A stretch of 64,000 nt of DNA, taken from assembly GCF_963853665.1 (NCBI RefSeq), contig NZ_OY970459.1:4278001-4342000 (forward strand), given 5' to 3'. Shown here piece by piece: positions 8,915 to 19,163 of this stretch. Positions within the stretch are counted from its first letter, which is position 1. Each line of letters starts with the position of its first letter. The DNA comes from Mycobacterium decipiens (lineage in GTDB: Bacteria; Actinomycetota; Actinomycetes; Mycobacteriales; Mycobacteriaceae). Under the pieces are notes generated by a model. It had not been told where the DNA came from and searched no databases. It worked only from the letters and a program-made list of their open reading frames with translations. Position numbers and translations under genes: made by a program.

Positions 8915-10849
8915 TCAAACCGAGCGGCGCGCCGCCCATTCGGCCTGCATCACCAGCAGCGCCAGTGGGGCCTGCTGGGCGAGGTCGGGGTCCAGTTCGC
9001 GGTAGCGCTGGTAGATGTTGACGACGACCCGTTCGAAGTCCAGCCACGTCGCGTACTCGCCGAGGTCCACGGTCTCAATCGCCTCGGCGAAGGACAGGCC
9101 CTTACGGTAGGCCGCCTCGGCTTGTTCGGCGACGTGCACGAGATAACCGCGGACGGCGCGGATGCCGTCCGGGTCGGTGACCGGACCGTGACCGGGCACC
9201 ACCGTGGGCGCATCCAGCGCGATCATCGCGTCGCAGGCTGCGACCCAGTTGGCGATCGGACCGGCCCACACAATCGGGGTGCAGCCGATGAACAGCAGAT
9301 CCCCGGCGAACAACACACCGGCGTCGGGCACGTGTACCACCGAGTCGGCGGCTGTGTGCGCGGGACCGAGGTTGAGCAGATCGATCCGCCTACCGCCGAC
9401 GTCGATGGTCAGTTCGCGGTCGAACGTCTGATCCGCGTTGCGCAGCGTGATGCCGCTGAAGTCGAAGTGCCCGAAGCGGTCCCGTACGAACTTCGTCGCG
9501 ATCGGTCCGAGGTCGGTGGTCTGGATCATCGTCAGCATCTCGGGACGCATCCCATGGGCAATCTCCTCGGCGGTGCCCTTGGCCGCGATGATTCGCACCG
9601 AAGGGTCCAGCAGTTGGTTGCCGTGCGTGTGATCACCATTGGCATGGGTGATCAGCGCATCGGTGATAGGCGCGGAAGCGGTGATCGGCTTCATCGCATC
9701 CAGCATCTCGCGGGTCAGTGCCAAGTCGAACAGCGTGTCCACCAGCAGCGACGCACCGTCCCCGGCCACCAGTCCAGCGTTGCTCCAGCCGTACCCACCG
9801 TCCGGCAGCGTCCACGCCCACACCCGGTCGGCGACTTCGTGCAGCCCACGGGTGTAGGTCACCCGACTCCGCGCCCGATTGACCCCGCGCCGGTCGGGTT
9901 CGGCGTCCGGATTCGGCCGAGCGGCCAATGGAAACGGCGTGCCGCTCGTCCGAACGGTTTGCCGCGTCTCGCCCAGCCCCTCGACCTGCAGGGTGACCAC
10001 GTCGCCGTCGTGCAGCCAGCCCGGGAATGATTCCGGTTTCGTCAGGTGCTCGACGAGCGTGCAGGTGGGCACCGTGCCAGAACCGAACACGTCACCCGGG
10101 TTCAACGTCACTCCGCGCGAAGCGTAGGAGATGACTTCACCGAAGCTCCAGTCCATTTGGGCGGTCGACCCCGAGCCGATCACGGTGTCGTTGACCCGCG
10201 CAGTCACCCGCAGGCTGAGCTTGCCGTCGCGTCGGTACGGCTCCAGCTCGTCCGGTGTGACCAGATACGGGCCGAGGGTGACACCGCTGTCTTTGCCCTT
10301 GGCCTGTCCGATGCGCAGCTGGCCCTCCAGCATCTGCAGGTCCCGCGCGGACCAGTCATTGAAAATGGTGTAGCCGATGATCGACTGCTCGGCCTGCTCG
10401 ACCGTCAGGTCGCTGCCGCCGGTTCCGATAACCGCCGCGATCTCCAATTCGAAGTCTTGCCAAGCACTTCCGGGCGCGGTAGGTGCGTCGTCGTAGGGTC
10501 CCAGAACCGTTGCTGGACACGCGAAGTAGAACGCCGGGATGCGGTACCAGGTGTCGATGAGCACCCGGCCTCCTCCGATCGCCTCCTGGCAGTTGCGCAT
10601 GTGGTCCAGAAAGCACAACGAGTCGCGGATCGACGGCGGGCGGGGGATCGGCGCCGCCAGCGCAACCTCGTTTAGGCCAACCACCGCGGCAGGTGATCGC
10701 AACGCTTCCTCGCCGGCCTCGCGCAGCCCGTCGGCGCCGCGCCCAACCAGATCGAGCAGCGCCACACCCGGCGGCATCGCATGGATGGCAGCACCGGAGA
10801 GCACTCCGGTTCGTTCACCTTGGTCGCTTCGATACGTTACCCACTTCAT
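8915..10849 (-). CDS. FAH-family hydrolase fused to metallo-beta-lactamase-fold hydrolase (Rv0939-like)
   Basis: A 644-residue two-domain enzyme. Residues 1 to about 310 are a fumarylacetoacetate hydrolase-type domain, with metal carboxylates in WQDFELEIAAVIGTGG and the SWMDWSFGEVISYAS-like core. From about residue 345 a metallo-beta-lactamase fold follows: THANGDHTHGN (metal-ligand loop), LGPAHTAADSVV, FAGDLL and VPGHGPV. The ATG overlaps the stop of ligD (ATGA), so the two genes are likely co-transcribed. H37Rv Rv0939 has the same length as I recall. The combination suggests sequential hydrolysis of a ring-cleavage product, but the substrate is unknown. Any link to DNA repair is by location only. 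Confidence 0.9.
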   Translation of the reverse strand: MKWVTYRSDQGERTGVLSGAAIHAMPPGVALLDLVGRGADGLREAGEEALRSPAAVVGLNEVALAAPIPRPPSIRDSLCFLDHMRNCQEAIGGGRVLIDTWYRIPAFYFACPATVLGPYDDAPTAPGSAWQDFELEIAAVIGTGGSDLTVEQAEQSIIGYTIFNDWSARDLQMLEGQLRIGQAKGKDSGVTLGPYLVTPDELEPYRRDGKLSLRVTARVNDTVIGSGSTAQMDWSFGEVISYASRGVTLNPGDVFGSGTVPTCTLVEHLTKPESFPGWLHDGDVVTLQVEGLGETRQTVRTSGTPFPLAARPNPDAEPDRRGVNRARSRVTYTRGLHEVADRVWAWTLPDGGYGWSNAGLVAGDGASLLVDTLFDLALTREMLDAMKPITASAPITDALITHANGDHTHGNQLLDPSVRIIAAKGTAEEIAHGMRPEMLTMIQTTDLGPIATKFVRDRFGHFDFSGITLRNADQTFDRELTIDVGGRRIDLLNLGPAHTAADSVVHVPDAGVLFAGDLLFIGCTPIVWAGPIANWVAACDAMIALDAPTVVPGHGPVTDPDGIRAVRGYLVHVAEQAEAAYRKGLSFAEAIETVDLGEYATWLDFERVVVNIYQRYRELDPDLAQQAPLALLVMQAEWAARRSV

Positions 10850-13104
10850 TCGCGCACCACCTCACTCGGTTTCTTGTCCGTCCGCAGCCCGCGCCAGCTG
10901 GATTGACGCAGCCGGCCCTCCGGGGTCCACTCGCTGTAGCGCACCTCCCCGACCAACCGAGGCTCGACGAACATGACGCCCTTGGCGTCGCGCACGGGAA
11001 GTGGTTCGTCGAAGGGGGATTCGTCGGAATGCAGGGGTGCCAACGTCGCCTTGAGGCTGGTCAGCTCGCGTTCGGTGAAGCCGGTGCCGACCCGCCCGGC
11101 AAAATGCAGCCCGCCAGGGCCCGGGATGCCCATGAGCAGTGCACCGATGCCGCCGCCGCGCCCGCCTTCCCCGGCCCGCCAGCCGCCGATGACGACTTCC
11201 TGAGTGTTCCAGTGCTTGTCCTTGATCCACGACGCGGAGCGCCGGCCCGGCTGATAGCTGGAGTCGCGTCTCTTGGCGACCACGCCCTCCCAGCCGTGCT
11301 TGCGCGAGTACTCCAGCGCATGGTCACCGTCACCGGGCAGCAATCGCGGGACGGTGAGACCGCTTGCGTTGCCCAGGGTTTCGAGCAGCTGGCGCCGGTC
11401 GTGGTAGCGGGCTCGCAGCAGTGACCGGCCGTCCAAGTAGAGCAGGTCGAACGCCCAGAACTCGACGTCGGTGCCGCGGCCCCGGTTCTGCATCTCGGTA
11501 AAGCTGGGCACACCGACCTCGTCGAGGGCGACGGCCTCACCGTCGAGCACCACGTGGTGATCGGCGAGACCGTCCCCCAATGACCGCAATTGGGCATACT
11601 CGGCGGTGACATCACGCCCGCTGCGGGACCGCAGCCGCACCCCGCCGTGGTCAGCCTCGACCAGCAGCCGGTAGCCGTCCCACTTGCCCTCAAAGGCCCA
11701 CTGGCTCGCCTTCAGGCCGGCCACCGTACCGGAGGTAGACAGCATGGGGGCCAGCCCGCCGAAGTCGAACACCTTCTGATCCTTCATGCGGTGGGCGAGC
11801 CACTGGTCACCGTTGGTCCTAATCAACGCGTAACGCCCGGAGATCCGACTGCCATGCAAGGTCACGATGATCTCGTCGTCGTGGAACTTCTCGGTGTCGT
11901 AGGTGCCGGAGTCCCAGATGATGACCTTGCCCGCGCCATACTCCCCCTTGGGGATCGCGCCCTCGAACGTGGCGTATTCCAGCGGGTGGTCCTCGGTGTG
12001 TATCGCGAGGTGGTTGACCGATGCGGTGTCGGGCAGGTTTTTCGGCACCGCCCACGACACCAGCACGCCGTCGCGTTCCAGCCGGAAGTCGTAGTGGCGC
12101 CTACGGGCATGGTGCTCCTGGATGACGAACGTATTGTCATGTCCGGTAACTGGTTTCGATCTGGGCACCGGCTCAGGAGTCTTCGCCGCGTCGCGCATGC
12201 TGCGGTATCTGGTCAACCGGTCTGAAACGGGCGCGTCGACATCCAGCTGCTCGAGCAGATCGCCGTCACGGGCGATTCGGGTCAGCACCTCGTCGTAGCC
12301 GAGCTGACGCAGTTCGGGGTCGCCAAGTTCCTCCCAGTCGCGCGGCGCTGCGACCGTCGGATGCTCCCGGCCACGCAGCGAGTACGGCGCGATGGTGGTC
12401 TTCGAGCCGCTGTTCTGGCTCCAGTCCAGAAACACCTTCCCGGCCCGCAGGCTCTTGGTCATGGTCGAGGTGACCAACTTGGGCATTGCCTTCTCCAATT
12501 GCTGCGCGACGCGTTTGGCCAACACCGTGGCGCCCCTGCTGCTCACCGGTTCGTCCAGCGGAGTGTAGAGATGCAACCCCTTGCTGCCGCTGGTGACCGG
12601 GAAGGTGATCAGCCCAATGTCGGCGATCAGATCCCGGACAGCGCGCGCCACCTCGGCCAGCTCGGCCATCGTCACGCCTTCACCCGGGTCTAGGTCGAAC
12701 ACCAAACGCGTTGCCGGGCCCGGCTTTAACTCGCCGGACCCGGACTCGGCGACGAATCGCCACTGGGGCACGTGCACCTCGAGGGCCGCCTGTTGTGCGA
12801 TCCAGGCCAGCCCGGGTGCGCTGTCGATGATCGGATAGGTCGTCGTCCCGGACCGGTGCGCCACACTGGCACGCGACAGCCAGTGCGGTGCCGAGGAAGC
12901 GAGCTGTTTTTCGAAGAACGAGGGTTGATCGACGCCGTTGGGCCAGCGCTTGCGCGTTGCCGGACGCCCCGCGAGGTGCGGGAGCATGACTTCGACGACG
13001 CCGGTGTAGTAGTCGAAGATGTCGGACTTTGTGGTCCCGGTGGTGGGATAGAGCACCTTGTCGGCGTTGGTCAACGTCACCCGATGCTCCGACGCCGAAC
13101 CCAT
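10846..13104 (-). CDS. ligD: ATP-dependent DNA ligase / polymerase / nuclease LigD
   Basis: The multifunctional end-joining enzyme that works with Ku to repair double-strand breaks. Its 752 residues carry, in order, the primase-like polymerase domain (about 1-290, catalytic DLDP in LVFDLDPGEG), the 3'-phosphoesterase domain (about 295-450, HHARRRHYDFRLERDG with its catalytic histidine) and the ligase domain (about 455-752, AMP-acceptor lysine in EGKWDGYR). This is the mycobacterial domain order. The start MGSASEHRVTLTNADKV at 13104 matches the H37Rv start. The stop overlaps the next gene (ATGA). A kinase gene diverges only 22 bases upstream of the ATG. Confidence 0.97.
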   Translation of the reverse strand: MGSASEHRVTLTNADKVLYPTTGTTKSDIFDYYTGVVEVMLPHLAGRPATRKRWPNGVDQPSFFEKQLASSAPHWLSRASVAHRSGTTTYPIIDSAPGLAWIAQQAALEVHVPQWRFVAESGSGELKPGPATRLVFDLDPGEGVTMAELAEVARAVRDLIADIGLITFPVTSGSKGLHLYTPLDEPVSSRGATVLAKRVAQQLEKAMPKLVTSTMTKSLRAGKVFLDWSQNSGSKTTIAPYSLRGREHPTVAAPRDWEELGDPELRQLGYDEVLTRIARDGDLLEQLDVDAPVSDRLTRYRSMRDAAKTPEPVPRSKPVTGHDNTFVIQEHHARRRHYDFRLERDGVLVSWAVPKNLPDTASVNHLAIHTEDHPLEYATFEGAIPKGEYGAGKVIIWDSGTYDTEKFHDDEIIVTLHGSRISGRYALIRTNGDQWLAHRMKDQKVFDFGGLAPMLSTSGTVAGLKASQWAFEGKWDGYRLLVEADHGGVRLRSRSGRDVTAEYAQLRSLGDGLADHHVVLDGEAVALDEVGVPSFTEMQNRGRGTDVEFWAFDLLYLDGRSLLRARYHDRRQLLETLGNASGLTVPRLLPGDGDHALEYSRKHGWEGVVAKRRDSSYQPGRRSASWIKDKHWNTQEVVIGGWRAGEGGRGGGIGALLMGIPGPGGLHFAGRVGTGFTERELTSLKATLAPLHSDESPFDEPLPVRDAKGVMFVEPRLVGEVRYSEWTPEGRLRQSSWRGLRTDKKPSEVVRE

Positions 13105-13126
13105 GCTGCCAACGTAACCTGTCGGC

Positions 13127-14044
13127 ATGGTGCGCGGACTGGTGATCGGTGAAGCCCTGATCGACGTCGTCGATCGCCCCGCGGCCACCGAGCACGTCGG
13201 CGGCAGCCCGTTGAATGTTGCCGTCGGGCTGGCCAGGCTCGGCCGCCCGGTCGACTTTCTGACCCACATCGGCCACGATGCGCGCGGCAGACACATCACC
13301 AACTACGTCAAAGCCGCTGGCGCGACTCTTGTTCCGGGTAGCACCGCTGCCGCCCGCACGCCTACCGCCAGGGCCACGATCGCCGCCGACGGGTCGGCCA
13401 GTTATGCCTTTGACCTGGACTGGCAGCTCTCCGGCACCCCACCCGTCGCGCCGCCGCTTTTCGTGCACACCGGATCCATCGCCGCCATACGCGAGCCTGG
13501 GTGCTTGGCGGTGGCGGCCCTGCTGCACGCCTATCGGGTGTCGGCCACCCTGAGTTTCGACCCCAACGTGCGTCCGTCGCTGATCGACGACCGGGATCTG
13601 GCCCGCGACCGCATCGAACACCTCGTCGAGCGCAGCGACGTCGTCAAGGTCAGCGACGAGGATCTGCGCTGGATCTATCCCGACCGCGCGCCCGAACGCA
13701 CCGCCCGCACCTGGTTGGCATCGGGGCCCGCGATCGTGACGCTGACCATGGGCGATCGGGGCGCGCTGGGGTTCTGCGCGGCCGGCGCGGCCCGGGTGCC
13801 CGCCCGGCCGGTTCGGGTGGTGGACACCGTCGGCGCCGGCGACGCCTTCATGGTCGGCCTGCTGGACACGCTATGGGAACTGGGCCTGTTGGGCGCCGGC
13901 CGGCGAGCCGACCTGCGTCGTATCGGGCTGGACGGCATGACGTCCGCGCTCGAAGCCGCGGCGTTGTCATCGGCGCTGACCGTCTCCCGCGCCGGCGCCG
14001 ACCTCCCGGATCGAGCAACCCTGCAGCGTCAATCCAACTCGTAG
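13127..14044 (+). CDS. PfkB-family carbohydrate kinase
   Basis: A 305-residue ribokinase/fructokinase-type sugar kinase. GGSPLNVAVGLARLGRPVDFLTHIG (residues 24-48) is PfkB signature 1 and VDTVGAGDAFMVGLL near residue 235 is signature 2, with the catalytic aspartate in GAGD. ATP-dependent phosphorylation of a sugar or related alcohol is expected, but the specificity is not evident. It sits between the divergent ligD and the co-oriented ku gene. In H37Rv I recall ligD and ku as neighbours, so this kinase is either an insertion here or was lost there. Codon use looks native. Confidence 0.88.
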   Translation: MVRGLVIGEALIDVVDRPAATEHVGGSPLNVAVGLARLGRPVDFLTHIGHDARGRHITNYVKAAGATLVPGSTAAARTPTARATIAADGSASYAFDLDWQLSGTPPVAPPLFVHTGSIAAIREPGCLAVAALLHAYRVSATLSFDPNVRPSLIDDRDLARDRIEHLVERSDVVKVSDEDLRWIYPDRAPERTARTWLASGPAIVTLTMGDRGALGFCAAGAARVPARPVRVVDTVGAGDAFMVGLLDTLWELGLLGAGRRADLRRIGLDGMTSALEAAALSSALTVSRAGADLPDRATLQRQSNS

Positions 14045-14182
14045 CCCAGAGATTTCACATCGGCCGCGAGCGCATCGCCACGGCGAAAATCTCGGGCGAG
14101 TCTCTCCGGGGCGCTACGCTCACGGATGCCGGGCGGAACGCAACGCTGTTAGACGAACAACGATGTGGGCATACTGACTTAC

Positions 14183-15001
14183 ATGCGCTCCATCTGGAAG
14201 GGTTCGATCGCCTTCGGGCTGGTGAACGTGCCGGTCAAGGTGTACAGCGCCACCGAAGACCACGACATCAAGTTCCATCAGGTGCACGCCAAGGACAACG
14301 GACGCATCCGGTACAAGCGCGTCTGCGAGGTGTGTGGCGAGGTGGTCGACTACGGCGATCTCGCCCGGGCCTACGAGTCCGACGACGGCCAGATGGTGGT
14401 AATCACGGACGACGACATCGCCACCTTGCCCGAAGAGCGCAGCCGGGAGATCGAGGTGCTGGAGTTCGTCCCCGCCGCCGACGTCGACCCGATGATGTTC
14501 GACCGCAGCTACTTCTTGGAGCCTGATTCGAAGTCGTCCAAATCGTATGTGCTGCTGGCCAAGACACTCGCCGAAACCGACCGGATGGCGATCGTGCATT
14601 TCACCCTGCGCAACAAGACCCGGCTGGCGGCGTTGCGGGTCAAGGATTTCGGCAAGCGCGCGGTGATGGTGGTGCACACCTTGTTGTGGCCCGACGAGAT
14701 CCGGGACCCGGACTTCCCCGTGCTGGACAAGAAGGTGGAGATCAAACCCGCGGAGCTCAAGATGGCCGGCCAGGTGGTGGACTCGATGGCCGATGACTTC
14801 AACCCGGACCGCTACCACGATACCTACCAAGAGCAGCTTCAGGAGCTGGTCGACGCCAAACTCGAAGGTGGGGAAGCCTTTACCGCCGAGGAGCAACCGA
14901 CCGAGCTGGATGAGACCGAAGACGTCTCCGACTTGCTCGCCAAGCTGGAGGCCAGCGTGAAGGCGCGTTCGGGGGGCGCCAAGGCGCGGTCAAAGTCCTA
15001 A
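14183..15001 (+). CDS. ku: DNA end-binding protein Ku
   Basis: The homodimeric bacterial Ku that binds broken DNA ends and recruits LigD for non-homologous end joining. The 272-residue protein starts MRSIWKGSIAFGLVNVPVKVYSA at an ATG at 14183; an upstream in-frame GTG at 14165 would add six residues. The Ku core runs to about residue 230 (DDFNPDRYHDTYQEQL), followed by a tail ending ARSGGAKARSKS, rich in Arg, Lys and Ser. Such basic tails help DNA binding in some bacterial Ku proteins. As I remember it, the H37Rv tail differs and is less basic. The gene converges with pstA2, with only ten bases between stops. Confidence 0.96.
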   Translation: MRSIWKGSIAFGLVNVPVKVYSATEDHDIKFHQVHAKDNGRIRYKRVCEVCGEVVDYGDLARAYESDDGQMVVITDDDIATLPEERSREIEVLEFVPAADVDPMMFDRSYFLEPDSKSSKSYVLLAKTLAETDRMAIVHFTLRNKTRLAALRVKDFGKRAVMVVHTLLWPDEIRDPDFPVLDKKVEIKPAELKMAGQVVDSMADDFNPDRYHDTYQEQLQELVDAKLEGGEAFTAEEQPTELDETEDVSDLLAKLEASVKARSGGAKARSKS

Positions 15002-15011
15002 CTGGGGTTGC

Positions 15012-15917
15012 TCAAACTTCCCAACGTCTCCGTGACAACCAGTTGATCAGCCGCCCGATGACGATCAGCATCAGCAGGAACACGATCAGCAACAAGGCCG
15101 CGTCATACGACAGGTCCTGGGCCGACTTGGACGGCTGGTTATAGAACGTCCAAATTGGGTAGGTCAGATAGCCGACCGGCGAGTCGGTGAGCTGGCCAGT
15201 TGGTAGCGAATTCGACCACCCCGCCGTGTACAGCAGCGGCGCCGTCTCGCCGATCGCCAGGGCAAGCGCGACCAACATCCCGGTCACGATCCCAGGCATC
15301 GCCGTCTTCAGCACGATCTTGCGCAGGGTCCAGCCGGCCGGTAGCCCAAGCGCCTCCGCCCCTTCCCGGTACGACGTCGGCACCTGACCCAGCGCGGACT
15401 CGGTGGCCTTGGCGATGTAGGGGATGCTCATCACCGACAGCACCACCACCCCGGCCGCCAACGAAAAGCCCCAGTCGAAGCGCACCACCAGGGCCAGATA
15501 GCCGACATAGCCGAGCACGATCGACGGAATACCGGACAGCACCTCATAGGCGCCCCGCAGCAACGAGCGTGTTCTGCCGACGGCGAATTCGGACAGATAT
15601 ATCCCGGTCAATACGCTCACGGTGCCACCCACCAGCAGCACCCCGATACCCAGGACCGCGGTACCGATGATGGCGTTGCGCAACCCGCCGCCGTTGCCCT
15701 GCGTGTCGCGCACCAGCACACTCCACTCGAAAACCGGCAATGCACGGCTGACGACACCGATCAGCATCCACAACGTCGGGACGATCACCACCGCCAGACC
15801 GCAGAAGCATGCGGTCCACCAGAGCCCGTCGACGATCTTGCGCCGTAAGGCGACCGATCGCCGTCGCGCGGTCATCGTCGGCAGCGGCGTGGGCCCAGAC
15901 GTAGCCGATTCCCCCAT
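15012..15917 (-). CDS. pstA2: Phosphate ABC transporter permease PstA2
   Basis: Inner-membrane permease of the Pst phosphate importer, 301 residues with about six membrane spans. The ABC-permease EAA loop is seen in [30 protein letters not shown] near residue 215. The start [13 protein letters not shown] at 15917 follows the pstC1 stop by one base. This start is preferred over the longer frame upstream because it gives the length I recall for Rv0936. It is the last gene of pstB-pstS1-pstC1-pstA2. Confidence 0.95.
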   Translation of the reverse strand: MGESATSGPTPLPTMTARRRSVALRRKIVDGLWWTACFCGLAVVIVPTLWMLIGVVSRALPVFEWSVLVRDTQGNGGGLRNAIIGTAVLGIGVLLVGGTVSVLTGIYLSEFAVGRTRSLLRGAYEVLSGIPSIVLGYVGYLALVVRFDWGFSLAAGVVVLSVMSIPYIAKATESALGQVPTSYREGAEALGLPAGWTLRKIVLKTAMPGIVTGMLVALALAIGETAPLLYTAGWSNSLPTGQLTDSPVGYLTYPIWTFYNQPSKSAQDLSYDAALLLIVFLLMLIVIGRLINWLSRRRWEV

Positions 15918-15918
15918 G

Positions 15919-16935
15919 TCAGATACCGCGTCCCACCGGTAGCGCGGTTCGCGACACCCGACGAACCATCCCGCGCGCGGCCACATTCGTCAGCAACGTG
16001 ATCACCATCAGCACCAGACCCACCTCGGCGAGAGTCTTGACCGCGAAGTTGGTGGAATCGGTCATCGCCGAATCCAGCTGCGACACGATGGTGGCGGCGA
16101 TCGTTGTCATGGTCGAGTAGATGTTGGCGGGCATCGCACCCAACACCGCACCGGACACCATGGCTACGGCCATCGTCTCCCCGAGCGCACGTCCAAGGCC
16201 CAGAACCACCGCACCGATGATGCCGCTGGACACCCACGGCAGGGTGACCCGGCGCGCACACTCCCACTTCGACATCCCCAGCGCGATCGCGCCCTCGCGA
16301 GGCAGCAACGGCACCTGTCGGAACAGATCGCGCGTCGTGGTGGCGACGATGGGAATCACCATCACCGCCAACACCAGACCGGACACCAACATGCCTTCCC
16401 CGTTGCCGGTGTCGCCGCGGAAGTAGTCCAGCACTGGCACATCGGGAGCGTTGCGTGCGATCAGGGGAGCGATCCGATGGGCGATGAACGGCCCGAACGT
16501 CATCGCCCCCCACAAGCCGACCACGACACTGGGGATTCCGGCGAGCAACTCGAGCACCATTCCCACGGCCGCGGCCACCCGTTTCGGCAGCCGTTCGACG
16601 ATCACCAGCGCCGCTCCGATAGACACCGGCACCGCGATAATCAGGGCGATTGCCGAGCTCGCCAGCGTCCCGACGATCAGCGGCAATGCCCCGTAGTAGG
16701 CACCGACCGGATGCGGGACACCGTCGGTGACAACTGTGGCACCGTAGGTGTTGCCCGGGTTCCATTCGGTGGCGGTGAAAAAATGCAGCCCGTTGAGCCT
16801 GATTGCGCCCATCGCCTCGATGAGCAGAATCACCAGCACGAAGATGAGCGCGGCCAGCGGGATCACCGCGCCTATCCCGCCCAGCCACCGGATGGCCACA
16901 CCCGCGCGGCCGACGTCACGAGCGCGGGCCAGCAT
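15919..16935 (-). CDS. pstC1: Phosphate ABC transporter permease PstC1
   Basis: Partner permease of PstA2 with about six membrane helices. The EAA-type loop is [31 protein letters not shown]. The ATG at 16935 ([12 protein letters not shown]) gives 338 residues, the length I recall for H37Rv PstC1. A TTG at 16989, two bases after the pstS1 stop, would extend it by 18 residues and is also plausible. Close packing with pstS1 and pstA2 supports one operon. Confidence 0.94.
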   Translation of the reverse strand: MLARARDVGRAGVAIRWLGGIGAVIPLAALIFVLVILLIEAMGAIRLNGLHFFTATEWNPGNTYGATVVTDGVPHPVGAYYGALPLIVGTLASSAIALIIAVPVSIGAALVIVERLPKRVAAAVGMVLELLAGIPSVVVGLWGAMTFGPFIAHRIAPLIARNAPDVPVLDYFRGDTGNGEGMLVSGLVLAVMVIPIVATTTRDLFRQVPLLPREGAIALGMSKWECARRVTLPWVSSGIIGAVVLGLGRALGETMAVAMVSGAVLGAMPANIYSTMTTIAATIVSQLDSAMTDSTNFAVKTLAEVGLVLMVITLLTNVAARGMVRRVSRTALPVGRGI

Positions 16936-16991
16936 GCTCCGAAGCGGAGCCTTGTTGCCCGCTGACGGCTGTTGTCGAGTGGAGGTCAACT

Positions 16992-18116
16992 CTAGCTGGA
17001 AATCGTCGCGATCTGAGCGTCGGACAACTTCACCACCTCGGGCGGCAGCGGCTGAAAGTGAACCTGGTCGAGGAACGAGGCGTTGTTGCCATCGGTAATC
17101 GCCCAGTGCAGAAATGCTTGCACCGTCTGCGCGGTGGCGGCGTCCTTCTGACGGTTGCTGACGATGGCGTACTCGTAGTTGATGATCGGGTAGCCGTCCG
17201 GGGCGGGCCCGTCGATCATCGAAATCGCCTGGTTCGCAGGGGTTTTCGAGGCGAAGCCGGCGGCCCCAGCCTTAATGCTTTGCGCATCGGGCAGCAGGAA
17301 GTTACCGGAGCTGTTGCCAAGTTGGGCCTCGCCGAGGCCTCGTTGCTTGGCCTGGTCGAGGAAGCTGATGCCGATATAGGCCACGCAGCCCGGGGTCTCG
17401 GCGCAGCCGGTTACCATGCCGCCATTGCCGTTTTCACCCAGCGCACCCGGCACCGCGGGGAAGTCGACGGTGGTGCCGAAGCCGGGCGACTTACCCCAGC
17501 CGTCGGGATCTTGCTTGGACAGGTACTGGGTGAACAGGAAGGTGTCACCGGACCCGTCGGACCGGTGCAGCGGGACCACCGGGGTGTCGGGCAGGTTCAC
17601 GCCGGGGTTGAGCCCTGCGATCTGCGGGTCGTTCCAGGTTTTGACGGTGCCCTGGTACATGGCCGCCAGTACCTTGCCGTTCAGCTTGAGGTGCTCGGTC
17701 ACACCGGGCAGGTTGTAGTTGACCTGCTGAGCGGAAATGGCTAGCGCGATGTTCATCAACCCCTTGTGCGCGGCCATATCCCCCTCGGATAGGTACGCAT
17801 CGGAGGCCCCGATGTTGACCGTCCCGGCGGCGGCCTGCGCGATCCCAGTACCCGAACCGGTGCCCTGAGTGGTGATCGTGACGTTCGGATACTTCTGGTG
17901 AAAGGCCGGGCCCCACAGGTTGAACAGCGGGTACAGCAGCGTGCTCCCGGTCTCCGCCAACGTCACCTGCGACGTCGCCGGGGTGGTCGCGACGGTGCCG
18001 GCGGTGTCACCGGCTCCAGACGAACCGCCTGTTGAGTTCGAACCACATCCCGCCGCAGCCAGGATCAGCGGCGCAACGGCCGATACGGACAACAGCGCAC
18101 GCAATCGAGTTTTCAC
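16992..18116 (-). CDS. pstS1: Phosphate-binding lipoprotein PstS1
   Basis: Surface lipoprotein that captures inorganic phosphate for the Pst permease; in M. tuberculosis it is the 38-kDa antigen. The 374-residue precursor has a signal peptide ending in the lipobox LAAAGC near residue 24. The phosphate-binding fold follows: [38 protein letters not shown] and [12 protein letters not shown] supply the usual Ser, Thr, Asp and Arg ligands. It differs from the H37Rv protein as I remember it at many positions but keeps these motifs. First permease-side gene after pstB. Confidence 0.97.
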   Translation of the reverse strand: MKTRLRALLSVSAVAPLILAAAGCGSNSTGGSSGAGDTAGTVATTPATSQVTLAETGSTLLYPLFNLWGPAFHQKYPNVTITTQGTGSGTGIAQAAAGTVNIGASDAYLSEGDMAAHKGLMNIALAISAQQVNYNLPGVTEHLKLNGKVLAAMYQGTVKTWNDPQIAGLNPGVNLPDTPVVPLHRSDGSGDTFLFTQYLSKQDPDGWGKSPGFGTTVDFPAVPGALGENGNGGMVTGCAETPGCVAYIGISFLDQAKQRGLGEAQLGNSSGNFLLPDAQSIKAGAAGFASKTPANQAISMIDGPAPDGYPIINYEYAIVSNRQKDAATAQTVQAFLHWAITDGNNASFLDQVHFQPLPPEVVKLSDAQIATISS

Positions 18117-18136
18117 TGCATACCCTTCCTCTACTT

Positions 18137-18997
18137 CTACTTCTCATTTCCGCCAGTTACGTCCGCGGCACCGCCGACATTTCGGGGGCTGCGGTCGCCG
18201 AACAGTCCGGAGACATAACGAGCTGTTTCCGCATGCTTGGGCGACGAAAACAGCTGGTCGGTGGGCCCTTCCTCCACCAGCCTGCCGTCAAAGAACAAGG
18301 CCGCACGGTCACTGATGCGGGCGGCCTGGGCAAGGTTATGGGTCACGATGATCACGGTGAGGCGGTCGGCGAGCGATCGGATGAGCTCTTCGATCTTCTC
18401 CGTGGTGGTCGGGTCCAGCGACGAGGTGGGCTCGTCGAGCAGCAACACCTCCGGATTCACCGCAAGCGTACGGGCCAGGCACAACAATTGCTGCTGACCA
18501 CCGGAGAGTCGGAACGGCGAATCGCGCAGCCGATCCTTGACCGCATTCCACAGGCCGACCTCGGTAAGGCGCGCCTCGGCAACACTGTCGAACTCCTTGC
18601 GTGGCACTAGTTTGTGGGCACGTACACCGGCGACCACGTTGTCCATGATCGACATCGGGAACGGATTGGGACGCTGGAACAGCATGCCGACCGTGCGGCG
18701 AAACTCCATCACGTCGCGGTGCTTGAAGATGCTGCGTCCGCCCAACAGGACATCACCGGTGTAGCGGTAACCGGAGACCTTGTCGTTCATCCGGTTCAGG
18801 GTGCGCAGGAAGGTCGTCTTGCCCGAGCCGGTCGGTCCCATCAAGGACGTCACCGCACGGGCAGAAAAGTCCATGGTCACCTGGTCGAGCACGGTTTTGG
18901 CGCCGAAACCGAGGGTGAGGTTCACGGCCGCCATGGCTGGGGCAGCGACATCGGCATCAGCGGCACCGGTCTCGACGCCGAGCCGTTCACACGCCAT
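18137..18997 (-). CDS. pstB: Phosphate ABC transporter ATPase PstB
   Basis: Cytoplasmic ATPase that powers Pst phosphate uptake. The 286 residues contain Walker A GPTGSGKTT near residue 54, the Q-loop in MLFQRPNPFP, the ABC signature LSGGQQQ near residue 164, Walker B VLLLDEPTSSLD and the switch histidine in IIVTHNL. Lies 20 bases upstream of pstS1 on the same strand. It is the only ATPase gene in the cluster, so it may serve both permease pairs. Confidence 0.96.
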   Translation of the reverse strand: MACERLGVETGAADADVAAPAMAAVNLTLGFGAKTVLDQVTMDFSARAVTSLMGPTGSGKTTFLRTLNRMNDKVSGYRYTGDVLLGGRSIFKHRDVMEFRRTVGMLFQRPNPFPMSIMDNVVAGVRAHKLVPRKEFDSVAEARLTEVGLWNAVKDRLRDSPFRLSGGQQQLLCLARTLAVNPEVLLLDEPTSSLDPTTTEKIEELIRSLADRLTVIIVTHNLAQAARISDRAALFFDGRLVEEGPTDQLFSSPKHAETARYVSGLFGDRSPRNVGGAADVTGGNEK

Positions 18998-19163
18998 CGG
19001 CGCAGGGTACTACAAGTTGCTGAGGCAAAGCTCGCCGTCGACCCTTGATATCGACCAGCCCATCCGGCGGGCTAGGATTTTATGATCAGGACGTCTGCGG
19101 CTCGGCCGCAGCCGGTGGTGAGATGAGTGCATTCGCCACCGCGACCCTCTCGAGAGGAGTTGC

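Noticed and set aside
8906..10030. 374-codon plus-strand frame antisense to the FAH/MBL fusion gene
   Set aside because: It is a shadow of codon bias in a gene with two clear enzyme domains.
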